Positions 1 to 12,420 are shown, counted from the first letter of the stretch. The stretch is 64,000 nt of DNA from Sclerurus mexicanus (GCA_013396755.1 VWZF01006736.1:135845-199844), one strand, 5' to 3'. The notes: generated by a model not told the origin, from the letters alone. Numbers and translations: made by a program.

Positions 1-1700
1 TGGTTGACATGCGGGTGGGCTGTGAGCGGTGTTAAAGAGACTGATCTTTTGCTCAGGTACATGTCGCACAAAGTTTTGAAATACTAGATTATTATAAAGT
101 GCTACAGTGGCTCAGAAAAGTTACTGAGGAGCAGAGGAGGGAAGGACAGGATTACTTCACTGTGCCAGGATCCTGAAGCAGGGACTGCATAGGTGGATGG
201 GGCAGGTCCCTACCCCTGATCTCCAGGCCAAGTGACACACATGTATGTTCTGCAAATGGTGGAAAAACACCGGAAGAAAGGGAAAAGACATAAGTTACAG
301 CAGGGATATGTAACACAAGGATAAACACTGTTTTTTGCAGGCTTACATAAAAAGCACAACATCCTCTAGCTGGCTGAAATTTTCTCTGTTGGTACGGGAC
401 ATCACAGAGAGGCAATTTAGAGGGAAGAATTGCTTGACACAATTTCTATGACAGCAAACGCAGGATAGTAAACTTATTGATATGTATTATATGGTAAAGT
501 GCATAGGTTATGTTGAACTCAGTCTTTAACACTGACTTATTTTCTAACATTTTTTTTCCCTTTTGGTGGCTGGAAAAATAATGAGTGCATCTGTACTTAG
601 ATCTAAAGTTGGCACCCGTCTTCTGGAACCTTTGCTTTAGTACAGATTGCATTAAACCTGCAAAAATATGAATGCCTTTCTAAGCAATGCTTTACATCAA
701 GACAGAGGTAAATGCACAGGCTGAGTGTCAGTTGATTCTGCATTTCCACCTAGCTAAGGAAAAGCTCTTATTACCTTTAAATTTTGGTGCACACACCACC
801 CATCATTTTCTTCCTCTATTTAAAAGGTAACCCATATATCTGTCGTTTTAGGTTTCCAAAGACTCGTAACTTAATTCCTTCAGGCTATTCATCAGCACAG
901 TAATTAAACTAGCAAATGGATGTAAATAAAGTGAAATTGGTTTCATGACAGATGAGCCAAAGAGGCCTCTGACATGAAACAAGCCAGGACAATAATTATT
1001 TCTGCACCGGGCTATATGAGGAACTCCATCTGGATTTATTAGGAGCTGCAAGTTATTTGCTGGGAGCAGGCAAGACAGGAGGACTCACTTTAATTTGACG
1101 GGATTTTTTTTTTTCCTTTTTGCATTCTAAGTAGGTTACAGAAATAAAAATCTAGGATTAGCTTTGGCAGTACTCTGAAAAGCCTCTACCCAATGTAAAA
1201 ACTCAGCAGCGAAAATAGGTAGTAGAAGAAAGACTTATTATACAATTTCTTCCCAAATGCTAAATAAGAGAAAATCTATGTTAAAACTCTCCTCTCAAAC
1301 TATGCCCTATTAAAAAAAAAAAATCCAGATCGCTGTGGCAGCCAGTGTATGCCTCTCTTTTCTACAAATATGCATATGAGACAGTGGAGGCAATAGAAAG
1401 AAGGCAAATTTGGGGAGCTTGGGAATTCTGAAGAGCTACTCTTAAAAAATAAATAAATTATAATCTCAGATAAATGGTGTCTGGTAAGATCCCCCTGCTC
1501 CCTCTTCTCTGCCAAGGAAAAGTTTATAGCAGAAAAAGGGGCTGCAAAAAAGAGGGTATGGATTCCGCAAGGCTCAACTGTAATTGGAGCCATCAGGTCC
1601 AGGTTGAAGTGGAAGTAATATACAGAATAAATAAAAAAAGGGCTCTCACAGCAGGTGCAGATTAGTCCCTTTTCCCCTGAAAAGATTAGAAACTGACTGC
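1..1700. other. Unique noncoding DNA
   Basis: No recognisable gene or mobile element is present. Composition is AT-rich with short poly-A and poly-T runs (for example near 1311-1322). The part from about 880 to 1090 has little low-complexity sequence and mixed composition, and is listed separately as a possible conserved element. Open frames here are under 100 codons and show no family resemblance. Confidence 0.6.
880..1090. promoter_or_regulatory. Possible conserved noncoding element
   Basis: This is a complex, repeat-free stretch with an AATAATTATT homeodomain-type core near 990, flanked by balanced-composition sequence. It lies about 2 kb from a CpG island. The call rests on sequence character and position only, because conservation could not be tested. 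Confidence 0.25.
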
Positions 1701-2380
1701 TTAATGCTTAAACGTACTCTCAATTATTTAAGCGCCCCTTCGTGATTAGCAAGTAAAAGTAACGCTCCAAAGCGCTGAAGAAATGAAGCAAGAATAACAC
1801 CGCTTTCGCCCAGCTCATGCAGGCTTTCGAGCACACACCTTGCTCCCTGCCGGCTAACAGCGTTCAGACCGGGGGACTCGCTTAGATACACACACCTGCA
1901 GGGTGGGAGGAGGGGTGGAGGTGGGGGAAAGGAGAGAGGGAGGGGAAAAGGAGGTAGGGGGCAGGTTCAGCGTGGTAAAATTTCCGCTGTCGAGGCTGTT
2001 CAGGCTGCAGCCCAACCTAGTTTCGCAGGCGATTGGGATCCATGGGATTTTCCCAGGAATGCTGAACCCTCAACATCTTTTCCACTGGGAAGGGTAAAAA
2101 AAGCGCCAGTCCCGCACCAAAATCCCAAACACAAAAGACCCCCCGCCCTTAACCATTCTCTTTGAATGTGCTGGAAATGAACAGAGGACGTCTGTGTTTG
2201 CATACGGCAGTTTGATCAGGGTTCATATATTTCTGCAATCAAATCAGAGGCGTTTTCCACCCCTCCTCATGGAAGGAAGTGTGATAACTGCAAAGCCGGG
2301 GAGAGATCCTAAAGGGACTGAAATCCCCTTATGTCTGAAGCTGTCCCTTTTAACACACACCAGACTAATTATTTAAAAGT
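1700..2380. other. GC-elevated block next to CpG island
   Basis: GC content and CpG frequency rise here compared with the rest of the window, with CpGs clustered at 1712-1885. A purine-rich G tract lies at 1901-1962. No exon or open frame with family resemblance is seen. Together with the island at 3.0-3.8 kb, this could be the shoulder of a promoter or regulatory domain. Confidence 0.5.
1901..1962 (+). repeat. G-rich purine tract with quadruplex motif
   Basis: The + strand is almost entirely purine for about 60 bases. It contains four G-runs of at least three Gs, starting at 1901, with loops of about 1, 4 and 7 bases, which fits the standard quadruplex pattern. Further G-runs follow to 1962. 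The complementary strand is C-rich and could form an i-motif. Such tracts are common upstream of CpG-island promoters, but function here is unproven. Confidence 0.7.
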
Positions 2381-3020
2381 TCTTGTAAAATTAGAAGACA
2401 TAGCCCAGTCCTTTAATTAGAATACACTATGAATAGGGATAGCATATGGAGAGGAATGTCAAGAAGAGAGTGCCAGGGGCAGATCCTAGAAAATCTGTAT
2501 TCATTTCTGCCTCCTATTTGTTCAGTAATCTCTACCATCATAACTAAATCTTGGAGCACTGATGTAGTTCGAGTTGTTGTTGACTCAACGTCAAAATTCA
2601 ATCACTGGGGGTTTTGCATCAGCCGGGCCACTTATTTGTCTAATAAATCCGTCATTTTGTAAGAAAAATATTTGAGCAGCCGTACTTGACCTCTTGGTAT
2701 CCACAAGTCACATTTATTTCTACCAGTTTACAAATGCAAAATGGAGATGATCATCTTAATGCCTCGAGGTACTGTGTTGATTTCTGATTGGATTTTAGAT
2801 GGAAATGTCTATTTTAAATACCCCGTGATTAAATTGTACATATAATAGAATTCATGCCTCTCAAATCAAATTCTGATTTGCAAACCCCGAATTTATTTTA
2901 AAGGAAATATTATTTAAGCATAAATTGTTTTCTTAAATGATTTGTGACACCCTCCCGCTGTAAGATTTTATTATAGCCGCGCATCTTTTTCACTGAAAAA
3001 CTTATTTCGACCCTGGAGTG
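2381..3020. other. AT-rich unique spacer between GC-rich blocks
   Basis: This is non-repetitive sequence containing several homeodomain-type and MEF2-like AT-rich words (for example near 2811-2960). There is no gene and no mobile element. It sits between two GC-rich blocks and may be part of the same regulatory domain. Confidence 0.4.
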
Positions 3021-3780
3021 TTCGCGTCTGATGGAAAGGTGTCTAACAGGAGTGGCGTGGAAGCACACCCATTTGAGAGCGCTGCCTGGCCCGTGACATC
3101 CCGCGCTGGATGTTTTGCTGCCTGCTTTTATGCATAATGCTTCCTAAAAGGGGGCTACGCAGCACGAGTTTAATTAGGGTCGGGGGGAAATAACTTTCCC
3201 GAGAGCATTTGTGTTGCGGGGAGGGGGAATGGAGACGGGGGGTTGGAACGGAATGAGTGCCAGGTGAGGGGAGGTGTGGGAGCCTTCCGTGGGGCGGGAG
3301 ATCGGCTCCAGCCCTCGGCACATGCTCCGGGGGCCGTGGCGCTACCACACCCCGCCGGCCCTGCTTGCGCCTCCCGCGGGGTCCCGCTGCCTCCCTTGCC
3401 AAGGGAAGCACCCCTGGGGCCCTCTCTCCGGCCAGCAGGGAGCTCCGGCATAAGCTGCTTTTGGGGAAGGGCTGGGGAGAGGGCTTCTCTCCTTCAGTGA
3501 ACATCCCCGCCACTCACTTTTCTGACTCCCACCCTTCGAGTTTTCCCCTTGGGCGGCTGCCGGGGTCTTTCCGTCTCCATGGAAATCTAAGGCGCGGCTG
3601 TCAGCCCGGACAGTGGTCATTATTCCCGCATTAAAGCCAGCTATCGATTCGTTCCCCAGCACCCTCTCGCGCCGGGATCACGGAGGGCCAGGCTGGAGTC
3701 GGCGCCAGGGGAGCACTTGCCCGGGAGTGTGCCCCGACAGGCATCCCCTGTGAGCTTCTCCAGGAATGCCCGACACAAGC
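3021..3780. promoter_or_regulatory. CpG island
   Basis: This is the only clear CpG island in the window. A hand count of 3241-3780 gives about 36 CpG dinucleotides in 540 bases at roughly 60% GC, an observed-to-expected ratio near 0.7, whereas the surrounding DNA is CpG-poor. Overlapping open frames on both strands (up to 156 codons) follow from high GC and have no recognisable domain. No TATA box, start codon context or exon was identified. It could be a promoter of a gene or lncRNA running either way, or an orphan island in a developmental locus. Confidence 0.8.
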
Positions 3781-3820
3781 AAGGGGAGAAAAGGGAAGTA
3801 TTTCAGCATATTGGGAGTTT

Positions 3821-4130
3821 TAATGTTGGCTTGTAGGAATTAATGTAATGGGTCATGGTTATTACCAACTTATAAAGGCTTAAATCAATATAAATTAATT
3901 TAATTATGGTTTCTAATTGCATTATGCATGATCAATTTGAAACACTACATTAAAGATAATTAGAGCAGGGAGCTAGTCAGTAATCACTTCCCTATTAGCT
4001 TCATGAAAAGGAATGCCATGTAGTACCTGTGGGGTGGACCCATGAAATAATATAAATGCTTATTTTCCAAAAGAAAATAGTTGTATGATTCAATAGACAT
4101 TTTTATCACTTAAGCAGAGAATAGATTTTG
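3821..4130. promoter_or_regulatory. Cluster of TAAT sites, possible enhancer
   Basis: Between about 3839 and 4000 there are more than ten TAAT/ATTA cores, including overlapping palindromic TTAATT and AATTA forms and an ATTATGCAT word. The DNA is not a simple repeat. It abuts the CpG island. Homeodomain proteins bind TAAT cores, so this could be a conserved enhancer. Density in AT-rich DNA is partly expected by chance. Confidence 0.35.
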
Positions 4131-4150
4131 ACTTTTTATATGGCCTTTCT

Positions 4151-7100
4151 TAAATTTTATTTGTGTTGATTGAAGTGCTGAGTCCATCTATTGATGACTC
4201 AAAGGAAGACTAACTTTTATGTAAAAGTATTGTGCTGTCCTCAGAAGATAGTGCCAAGGGGTCACAGTAGATGGAGGTCCTAGCTTAGCATAATGGGTTT
4301 AACATTTCCATGACATCATCAGGGAATCTGAAAAGGAATCTAAGGATAATCAGAGTGGTCATTCAGAAGCAGAGTAAATATTTTATGAGGATATATAGAA
4401 GACAGGAAAGAAGGTGGTCAGAAAGGTGAATCTCTACTTCTTCATACTCTATGAAGACGGTTTTTCACTTGGTACCAATTTTGATTGAAAACTCGTGTAT
4501 TCTTAATACAAAAAAAAGGCAGATCATGACCCTTGGAGAGGTGAATCCTAATTCACTTTCAGTGGCTGATCTAAATATATTTGTATTCATGGTCGTTTTT
4601 AGGGGTTACAGATTATTTCTGTCTTACTTTTCAGATATAAATATATCCTTAATTGGTTGTTTACTTGCCCTGTGTACTGTCACTTACTTGGGGAGCTGTT
4701 CCTACTTTAGCAACAAAAGTTCATTTATTGTTAAAATTAAAAGCAACCAACATAAATGAATGCCTTGTAAATGGACACAGTGAGGCAGATTAATTGAAAA
4801 TGCTTTCCCTGTGATTTGCTTTATTTTCCTATCTTTGCCTGATAACTGAAGCAGTACTTGAAGCATACATCATGGCTAGACTCATATAATTCACAGTTTT
4901 CAGACAAGTAATGTGTAATTAGAAAAACTGAGATTTGAGGAGAGCAGTAAAGAACAGTAGCATATAATACTCACTTTTGTCACAGCAAGACCTGTTTGAA
5001 GAATTTTCCTTCTTTTAAGGTCTGATTGAGACCTAGAAGCTTTGGGACTCCTGAGGATAACACTATCGGAATAAAAAGGAGAAGTGAAAAGGAGAGCTTA
5101 AATATCACCCTTTAAGGCTAAGTTATTAGAAACATATTGAACCATGACCACAGATGACTGTGGATGGAATGATTCCAGGGTTATACAGCTCTTCTTTTTT
5201 TGTAAACATTCCTGTTTAAAAGTGCACAGCAGAATAGCTATCCCCCCATTCCACCATGTGCTGCAGAGGGAAGGTAGAGGTAGAAATAATCTTACTTTGC
5301 ATAAGAATTTCTAAGTATTCCAGTGAAGTGGAACAAACTACAGGATGAGTCAGGTCATTCCCTCTATTGTACACGGTTTGAAATTATGTGGCCTCATACT
5401 GCCAAGATGCAGGGACAAGATCTGAAAGCAATTAATGAAAAGGTTTTAGAAAGTACAGTTCCCCAATCTCAAACTTGCTGTTTTTCTTAACAAATCAAAC
5501 CAAACCAACCAACCAAAAAAAATAGTCTCCACAGAGGCCCTCGTTTCATGCAAGGAAAGCTGATATGTTGAAGTAGCAACAGATATATATGGATATATAC
5601 ACCTCATACTAAGGATGGGATATCAACACATCTTGAAATATCCAGGTGACAAATGCCTGATAAATACTGGTGGAGACACACTTTTGGGGCTATTGTGTCA
5701 CTTCAGCTATAGTAGCTACCACAGCTATTTTGAGTTTCTTATGTACTGATGTCTGCTCTAAACAAAATGATTTCCATGACTCAGTCTTTTGTCAGGAGTG
5801 AGGAGTGCCCTAGCATGGTTCTTCTGTAGCCAAGGACTTCACCAGGAGAAAAACAGCCCACTGGATTTCATAAATCTGCTCAAGGATTGAAGTCTCTATT
5901 GTAAATTCATCTTGTGGTAGACCTTAACCTCCTCTGCCATGAATAAATATTGCACCAGCTTATGTTTTTCTATTCTGCACCAAAGTTGGGGAAATCTTAC
6001 CTACAAAAAAGTGCAAGTGAGGTATTAGTGAGATATTAGCTTATCCATCTGCTTTTGAGAATATTGATCTTCCTCTTATTTAGTTTTTTTTTTTTAAGTA
6101 CAAAGAAAATCCTTGCTTGTGCAGGGAACTCTTGGTTATAAAAGTCTCACCTATACATTGTTTGAGTGGTTAGATTGAGAGCCACATGCCGTCTGTGTTT
6201 TATGCTGTTCTTTCTTAGAGCAATTGATTTTAGATAGCACTGTGAACCAAAGATGGGAAATGAGCACTGTTTATATGCTAGGGAAAGGAATAAAAAGAGC
6301 TATGCAAGGTATAGGGACCACTGAAGCATATATATTGATTTGTAGCTACGGAACTAACCTGTGCTCCTTTCTCTAAACCAAATCCAGTTGTTAATAAAAG
6401 AAATACTTTAGTCATTCAAACACATCTTTGACACCTTTTGGGGAGCCTCTGAATGACTGGCATATTTGCAACTGTGGCAATTCACCAGAGCCTAAAGATA
6501 CGTTTTTGTAAATTTCTGATAAAGTTTTCTGTTGATTTTTTCCTCACCTAAAATTAAATGGAAGGACAATTTTAATTCATTGTAATAGTTCTTTTTATGA
6601 TTTATAGTTATTTAATCTATATTTTTTTAAAAAAATATGCTCACTGTCTGACACCTCAAGGTTTTCCCTTTTCTGACTGATGGAATTTTTTGCAAAATCC
6701 ACTGTCAGCTGCAGGCAACTGTTAGCAGAAACTTTATTAAAGTCTTTGGTTTTTAAGGCTTCAAAACTAAATGTGGAGGTTTTAGTTCTCAATAATAGAA
6801 CTAAACACATTCTGATCAGTGACTATTTTAGTGCTATGCAAGATAGTTGTGTCTGACCAAGTTGTCATCATGGTCTTGGTAGCGACCTGTCACACTCAGT
6901 GTGAATATGTTGGGTTGACATCCCCTATTTTTTAAAAATTTAAATTACTCAAAGACTGTGACACAATTTCAGCTGGGTACCATGATTCTTTGAAAATGCA
7001 CAGGGATGTGCAGAGAAGTTTTTAAGTAGTATGAAACAAGGGAAGGTCTTTTCAGCATCCATGGGAGACTGAAGATGATGCTGCTGTTAGCATGTAATTA

Positions 7101-8440
7101 AATATTAATAATAGGGAGAGGCTGGACTTATTTTAATTCACCAAAACATTGTTAATAGGTCTCAGTCTGGCACTGAAAACGTTTGGCTTTTTGGTCTGTG
7201 TCTCACCTTTTCAACTCTGTTTGCATGTTTAAGTAAACACATCTTAAGGTCTTTTGTGCTCATGATTGGTGACGAAAACAATCTATGTTAAATCAGTGCC
7301 AGGCTTCGGAGAAGAGCACATTCTCGTTCAAATTCACCCCATTGCAAACTGAGTAAATAATGATTGCCATCAAGTATTTTATCTATATTTGAACTGCACA
7401 TGGTTTGGTTGTCCATAATAGGGGACAAGAATGTGGAGCTTAAGCTTATCCAAAAAAAAAAAAAAGTAGAAACATTAAAAAAATAAATTGGATTAGAAAA
7501 CAGATGAATATAATGACCTTCCTTACTCTCAATCATATGCTGCCAGATAAGTGTTTGAGACTGAAAAATTGCACTAATGAAGCTATTTGAAGGCTTTTGT
7601 GGACAACTGCTTACTCTTTGAAGATTAAATGAATGATGTTGATGTGATTAATCTTAGTACAGGGAGTGATGCAGCAGCCAGAAAATACCTTGGTGATTTT
7701 CATAATTAAACTGAATCAACATTTCAAAGAAATGCCAGTGTTATCACTTGTATATTAGAATTACATTCATTAGACAGAAGAAACAAATAATTTGAGCAAA
7801 CAAGATTTTCCTTTTGGTGTACTGAGACTTCTGTCATGTCTCAGAGTATCTTACTATAAATCATCATTACTGTTTAATTTTATCCTTGCTTTTTCAGTTA
7901 CTTGTTTTCTGTTTATTTTTAGTTAACCACCCTAATGATTCACTGATACTTGCTTCCTTCATTACTTATTTCAGTACTAAATAATCTTTCCCGGTTTTCC
8001 AGTTAAAATTGCCTGCCCACTGTGGGATTTCAAATTGAAAAATAATGCAAGTAGTCACTGGTTTATGTGGATAAGGGACTCAGGCACTCCAATGATCTGT
8101 AGTTTTACAAGGGGTCCTCTACAAAGGATAGGACAAGTCACAGAAAATAGAAGAGACAGGAGTGACAACAGGCTCTACATAATACTAAGAACATAGACAG
8201 TTGTTCACAGCGATCTGTGGAAATAACAGTTTGGGTCAAATTATTCATGACTAACTCATTTCCTGAGAATCTTACATATTTTGGTAGCACTGCCCAAAAT
8301 AATGTTCCTGAACAGCTTCTAATGTAGCAGAATCTGGATTCACATAATTGAGCCCTCTTAAGTGGTCATTAATAGTGCATGTTTAAAATATTTGAATAAT
8401 ATATGCACACTATTTTGTAACCTAAGGAACTTAGAGTATT
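4151..8440. other. Unique AT-rich DNA, no gene seen
   Basis: This is AT-rich single-copy sequence with minor simple tracts (CAAA/CCAA at 5491-5522, poly-T near 6084-6095, poly-A at 7452-7465). A 102-codon open frame at 4451-4759 has no recognisable domain and is treated as chance. Confidence 0.6.
5491..5522 (+). repeat. CAAA/CCAA simple repeat
   Basis: A short imperfect run of CAAAC and CCAA units ends in eight As. It is low complexity, and no mobile element is recognised next to it. Confidence 0.7.
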
Positions 8441-8448
8441 ATATATGT

Positions 8449-8516
8449 TTCCAAGCATGCATTCACAGACACATATGTGGACACACATACGCACATATAT
8501 ACTTATACACAGTAAA
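8449..8516 (+). repeat. CA/TA-rich low-complexity stretch
   Basis: Interrupted CACA, ACAT and TATA words form a degenerate dinucleotide microsatellite. Confidence 0.5.
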
Positions 8517-8770
8517 CTTGCCAACCTGCTAAACATTTTTGGTAGGGTAAAAAAAACTAACACAAAAAATACAGTCAGCTGCTTCTTTAATGCAAATCAA
8601 AGTGAGGGTGTAGGGTTAATGATTGCTGCATCAATACAAATTCACTGTATTACTCTTTCTATCACCACTTCAGATTATTGGAAAGGTTGCTTTGTGACTT
8701 TTGGTAACCTTGATATTTATACCATACTTCTAGTTGTTGCACAATCTTTTCCTTCACAGTCACTTAATGT

Positions 8771-8793
8771 AAAAAAAAAAAAAAAAAAAAAAA
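8771..8793 (+). repeat. Poly-A run of 23
   Basis: This is an uninterrupted run of 23 As. There is no polyadenylation signal just upstream and no recognisable retrocopy, so it is treated as a simple repeat rather than the tail of a processed pseudogene. A weak tRNA-SINE-like phrase follows at about 8800-8850, but too little remains to call it. Confidence 0.85.
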
Positions 8794-9491
8794 TTACTTC
8801 TTTAGCATAGTGGATAAAAACCAAGCTTTTCACCTTGAAGACCTCAATTTTAGTTCATTCCATAATCTGAAATGAAATGAGCTTGATAGTCTCCATACAA
8901 TCTCTAATGGGCAATAATCAACAATACCAAGCAGAAGTTGTCTTCCATATTCAGTTTAAAATCTACATATGGACTTGGAATGTCCACTGATCCTAAGGAA
9001 AACATTTCTGTTACTGCCTAGATATGACATAAAGAAAACACCCCATCTACCCTTCAGTCCCTTCACCTAACCTTGTCTTGCTGCAAAGTGTACTCCATTT
9101 ACCTCAGCTCAGTCTTCTTATCCCACCTCTCGCTTCTTTATAGAAGAAACATTGTATTTGCTGTCATCCCATATATCATCTATATCTTCTACTGTTCTTT
9201 ACTCTGTGATGTGTCCCTTAGTTTTGGCACTAGTCAGCACTGTGCTTTTTTTATGACTCAGTATGTGTTTACTACTATCAAATGTGATTACCACCACTAC
9301 TAAGGCAGCTGCAGGGGGCAGACCCCAAGGTACCTGCTGTAAATAATGGTCCAAATGTGACTCTGATGAAATTCATGTGTTGACTGATTTCATATGCACA
9401 TCTGTCATGCTGGGTGGCAGCTCTATATTTATCAGTCATTGCAGAGTGAACCTTGTGACCAAAGAAAGCGGTCAATGAGCTTTATGTTCAT

Positions 9492-9720
9492 CTCACCTAC
9501 CTTTAACCATAAAAGAGACAAATTGCCTAAGCTAAGAGTTAGACTTCTGCTATTGTTCATGAATAGAAAGGTAGGCATTTCTGAATGAAGGTTCATTTCA
9601 CCTGAAGACACCTGACTGAGATAGCTGAGCTGCATAGCTCTCTGGAGGTCCCTATCCTCTTCATTGGCATTATCACAGACAGAAAGCCTCAGCTGGTTAA
9701 CCAGCCTCAGAGAGCTGTTC
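9492..9720 (-). repeat. Old unclassified interspersed repeat, copy 1
   Basis: The sequence matches 10633-10740 and 31640-31830 in the same orientation. Shared blocks include TTCAT followed by a C/T-rich stretch, a GATAxxTGAG block, CTCTCTGGAGGT and CCTATxxTCTTCATT. On the minus strand all three copies read LQR/LQG-x-x-HLS/QLS-Y in the same frame. Copies differ at roughly a third of positions by eye, which implies great age. The strand is arbitrary and follows this shared frame. The family name is unknown. Confidence 0.55.
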
Positions 9721-10632
9721 ATCCTCACCTCAGTTTTTGTGGCTCAGGTCTACATGACTTTTAGGTGTGTCTTAAAAGAGCATGGAAATATAGGGAGTCT
9801 GTTCATTCAGGAATTTGTTTTGGCTGCAGATGCGTGAGTATGAGAATGACTTCATAGTCATTCATGTGGAAGGAACAACAGCAGATTGGTAGGCTGGGCT
9901 AGAATTCTTAATTGCCTTCTCAGAGATCCAGTTTGATTTCTTTGCTTCAAGGGGGAGGGTAAAGAGGAGAGGAGAGAAAAGTGCATAAGAAGAGGAAGTT
10001 ACCTCTACTGCCTAGAGGCAATAGCAAAATGTATTTTGTACAGCTGTATCTTTAGCTGGTTTTTGGTTTCTGTTACTTACCTCTACTCTTAAAAATTACT
10101 CTGGTGAGCATCATGTTATTTCAGATATTTTAAATGCAGTCTGCCTTCCTTTCTTCTCCCCCTTCTCACCCCTGAACTTGACCTAAGGCTGCACAATCCC
10201 AGCAGAAGGCCTAAGTAAAATCAAGGGCTGAGCTTAAGACACATGCTGCTAATGTGAGGGCACTGGTCCTGGTCAGGATAGTGCTGTACCATTGGGCCTG
10301 AGAGTTAGAGATGATTTCCTGTCACACATACATATAGGAAAGGAAAAGTAGCTGAGGTACTTAGTTATGATAGGTAGCTTCCACAGAGAGGTAGTGAGGA
10401 AGCAACAAAAGAGAGTGGATGTAAGAGCATTATTAATCTTCCATTATACTATGCAAGATACATGGATATCATCAATTGCTTTTGTGTGGATACAGTTATA
10501 TTGATTTCTCGCTTTGGGACAGAACAATTAGTTAGGGTGAGATTCCCTTCAGCTGGCTTTTAGTCATTCAAAAAATGAACCTGAACTGTTCAAAGTCTCT
10601 TTTGAGTCAATGTGAAAATATAAACACCTTAT
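9721..10632. other. Unique noncoding DNA
   Basis: Single-copy AT-rich sequence between two copies of the old repeat. A short GA-rich stretch lies near 9954-10010. No gene is seen. Confidence 0.5.
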
Positions 10633-10740
10633 GGTAATTCAGTCCACTTCTGAACAAGTATCTCATGTAGGATAGATGAACCACTCCTTGGAGGTACCTA
10701 TTTCTCTTCATTTTTAGAGGGTTATAGATAGGGAGAATTA
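10633..10740 (-). repeat. Old unclassified interspersed repeat, copy 2
   Basis: This shares the GATAGATGAxC block, the CTTGGAGGTACCTAT block and a following TCTCTTCATT with the copies at 9492-9720 and 31640-31830. It lies only about 1 kb from copy 1, so a local duplication is possible, although divergence suggests separate old insertions. Confidence 0.5.
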
Positions 10741-12420
10741 ATCCTTTTCCTCCTATAAATATTGATGTGATTTCAATAGTCATCTGACATAAAAAATTAA
10801 GGCCAGAGTATATTGTATAACACAGATGTGTTGTATGTATACACCAATACACATACGTGTGCATTGGTATGGCTCCAGGAGCCCAAAGTAGTACAGGGTC
10901 TTAAACATGTTTGTTTGGGAAAGCAATGATATCAAAAGAGCTTCAGTGGAGAAAATTTAGAGACAAAATCTGCTTCTTCTGTTAGAGAAGATTTCCAGTT
11001 CATTAGCCTTGTTGGAAGCTGGGAAGAACACATTTTCAGACTTCTGAAAAACAGATTGGAGAGAGTGGCAGTTTTAGGTGAGTATTTATTAACCCTTGAC
11101 AGACTGCTGTTGTAAATGAGTTATAATGACTATTGGTTGAATCATTCTATTTGTAAAAAATATTTAATATGTATGGATAAAAAGAGTTTTAATAACAAAA
11201 ACAATGAAAATATCTTCAAAAACAACCACTTTAAAATGGAGTTGAAATTTCAAAACAAGAACATGTTCCTATCCATCACACATGAACACCATGCTCATAA
11301 AAACAAGAAAAAGGGTAATAAGGGATGTCTTTTACTTTACTTGGCCTATATAATGAACATTTGTATTAAACAAGAAAGATACAACATATAAACCTTAATT
11401 TTGAGCTAGTTATTCTTGAGGTTCCTTTATATACCACTTTTATGTATAATATACATTTTTATTTCTAAATATTTTTAAAGTTAAGAGAAAATTATATACC
11501 TAAGAAGATATTGTTTTATAACTGGTTTGTGGTAAAATATTTATAGTAGTTGTTTATCCATAATAATGTTGTATATTTAACACAAAGATAAAAAAATACA
11601 ACATTGTTGGCTTAAGGTAAAACTATGTATTTTTATGGTTTACATTTCAGTATTAATACTTAATGAGAATGCGGAAGCTTTCGTTTCCCTTTTGAAAGAG
11701 CTTTCTAGGATATATTTCAAAATTGCTAAAGAACTAGTTTTTATATTTTAGATGTTCAATCGTAAAATGGTTTGCAATGAAATACAGGTGGCTTTATTTT
11801 TTATAGGGATGGTCCTTCCTCAGTCACACTAAGTGGTACTACTAAAAAGTTTTCTATTCCAGACCTTCAAATGCCTTTCCTAAGTAATTATGTGGAAATC
11901 TCAGAACAGTGACATACAATTCTTTTATTTGGATCAGGACACTCAAAGAGCTTGGTTGCATTTGTTACTGAGCTGCCAAGTGCTACTGGAGAGGTCATAA
12001 GGTAAACAAGATATCTATATTGTGTGTTGGACTGGCAGATACAAACCAGGACTTATATACTGGACTCACTGTCATCAGGAGTACAAAGAGATGCTAGCCT
12101 AGGTGCGTTTCCTTTTGGGAATGCTTCAGACTCTGGTCTTTTCTTTTGGTAGTGTAGTGTTCATAAATTATACTCAATAATTATATAATATAAAATAGAC
12201 ACACATTTTCCCAAAAAATTTTGGTTACCTCACTTAGTTTCATCCCTTCAGTAGAAAAGTCTACCCACCAGGCTTGAGCAATACATAATTCCTTAGGTCT
12301 GCCTTCCCTCTGATCTCACAAATCTTTGGTGTAAGGTGTTATTCCATTGTAGCTGATTGCAGTTGTCATGTGAAACCTGCTCTTTCAAGATGTCCTCAGG
12401 TAAACACACTGGATTCTTGA
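10741..12420. other. AT-rich unique DNA
   Basis: This is very AT-rich, especially 11100-11800. A 91-codon Lys/Asn-rich open frame at 11116-11391 reflects base composition and has no family resemblance. No mobile element is recognised. Confidence 0.55.

Noticed and set aside
3043..3662. Overlapping open frames of up to 156 codons on both strands
   Set aside because: They lie in the CpG island, where high GC removes stop codons. The products are Pro/Arg/Gly-rich in all frames with no domain, as expected by chance.
8771..8793. Poly-A run as the tail of a processed pseudogene
   Set aside because: No polyadenylation signal and no recognisable coding or RNA sequence upstream.
8445..8810. 121-codon frame ending in poly-Lys
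   Set aside because: The C-terminus is translated poly-A and the rest includes a CA/TA low-complexity stretch.
11116..11391. 91-codon Lys/Asn-rich frame
   Set aside because: Composition mirrors AT-rich DNA, with no domain and no splice or promoter context.
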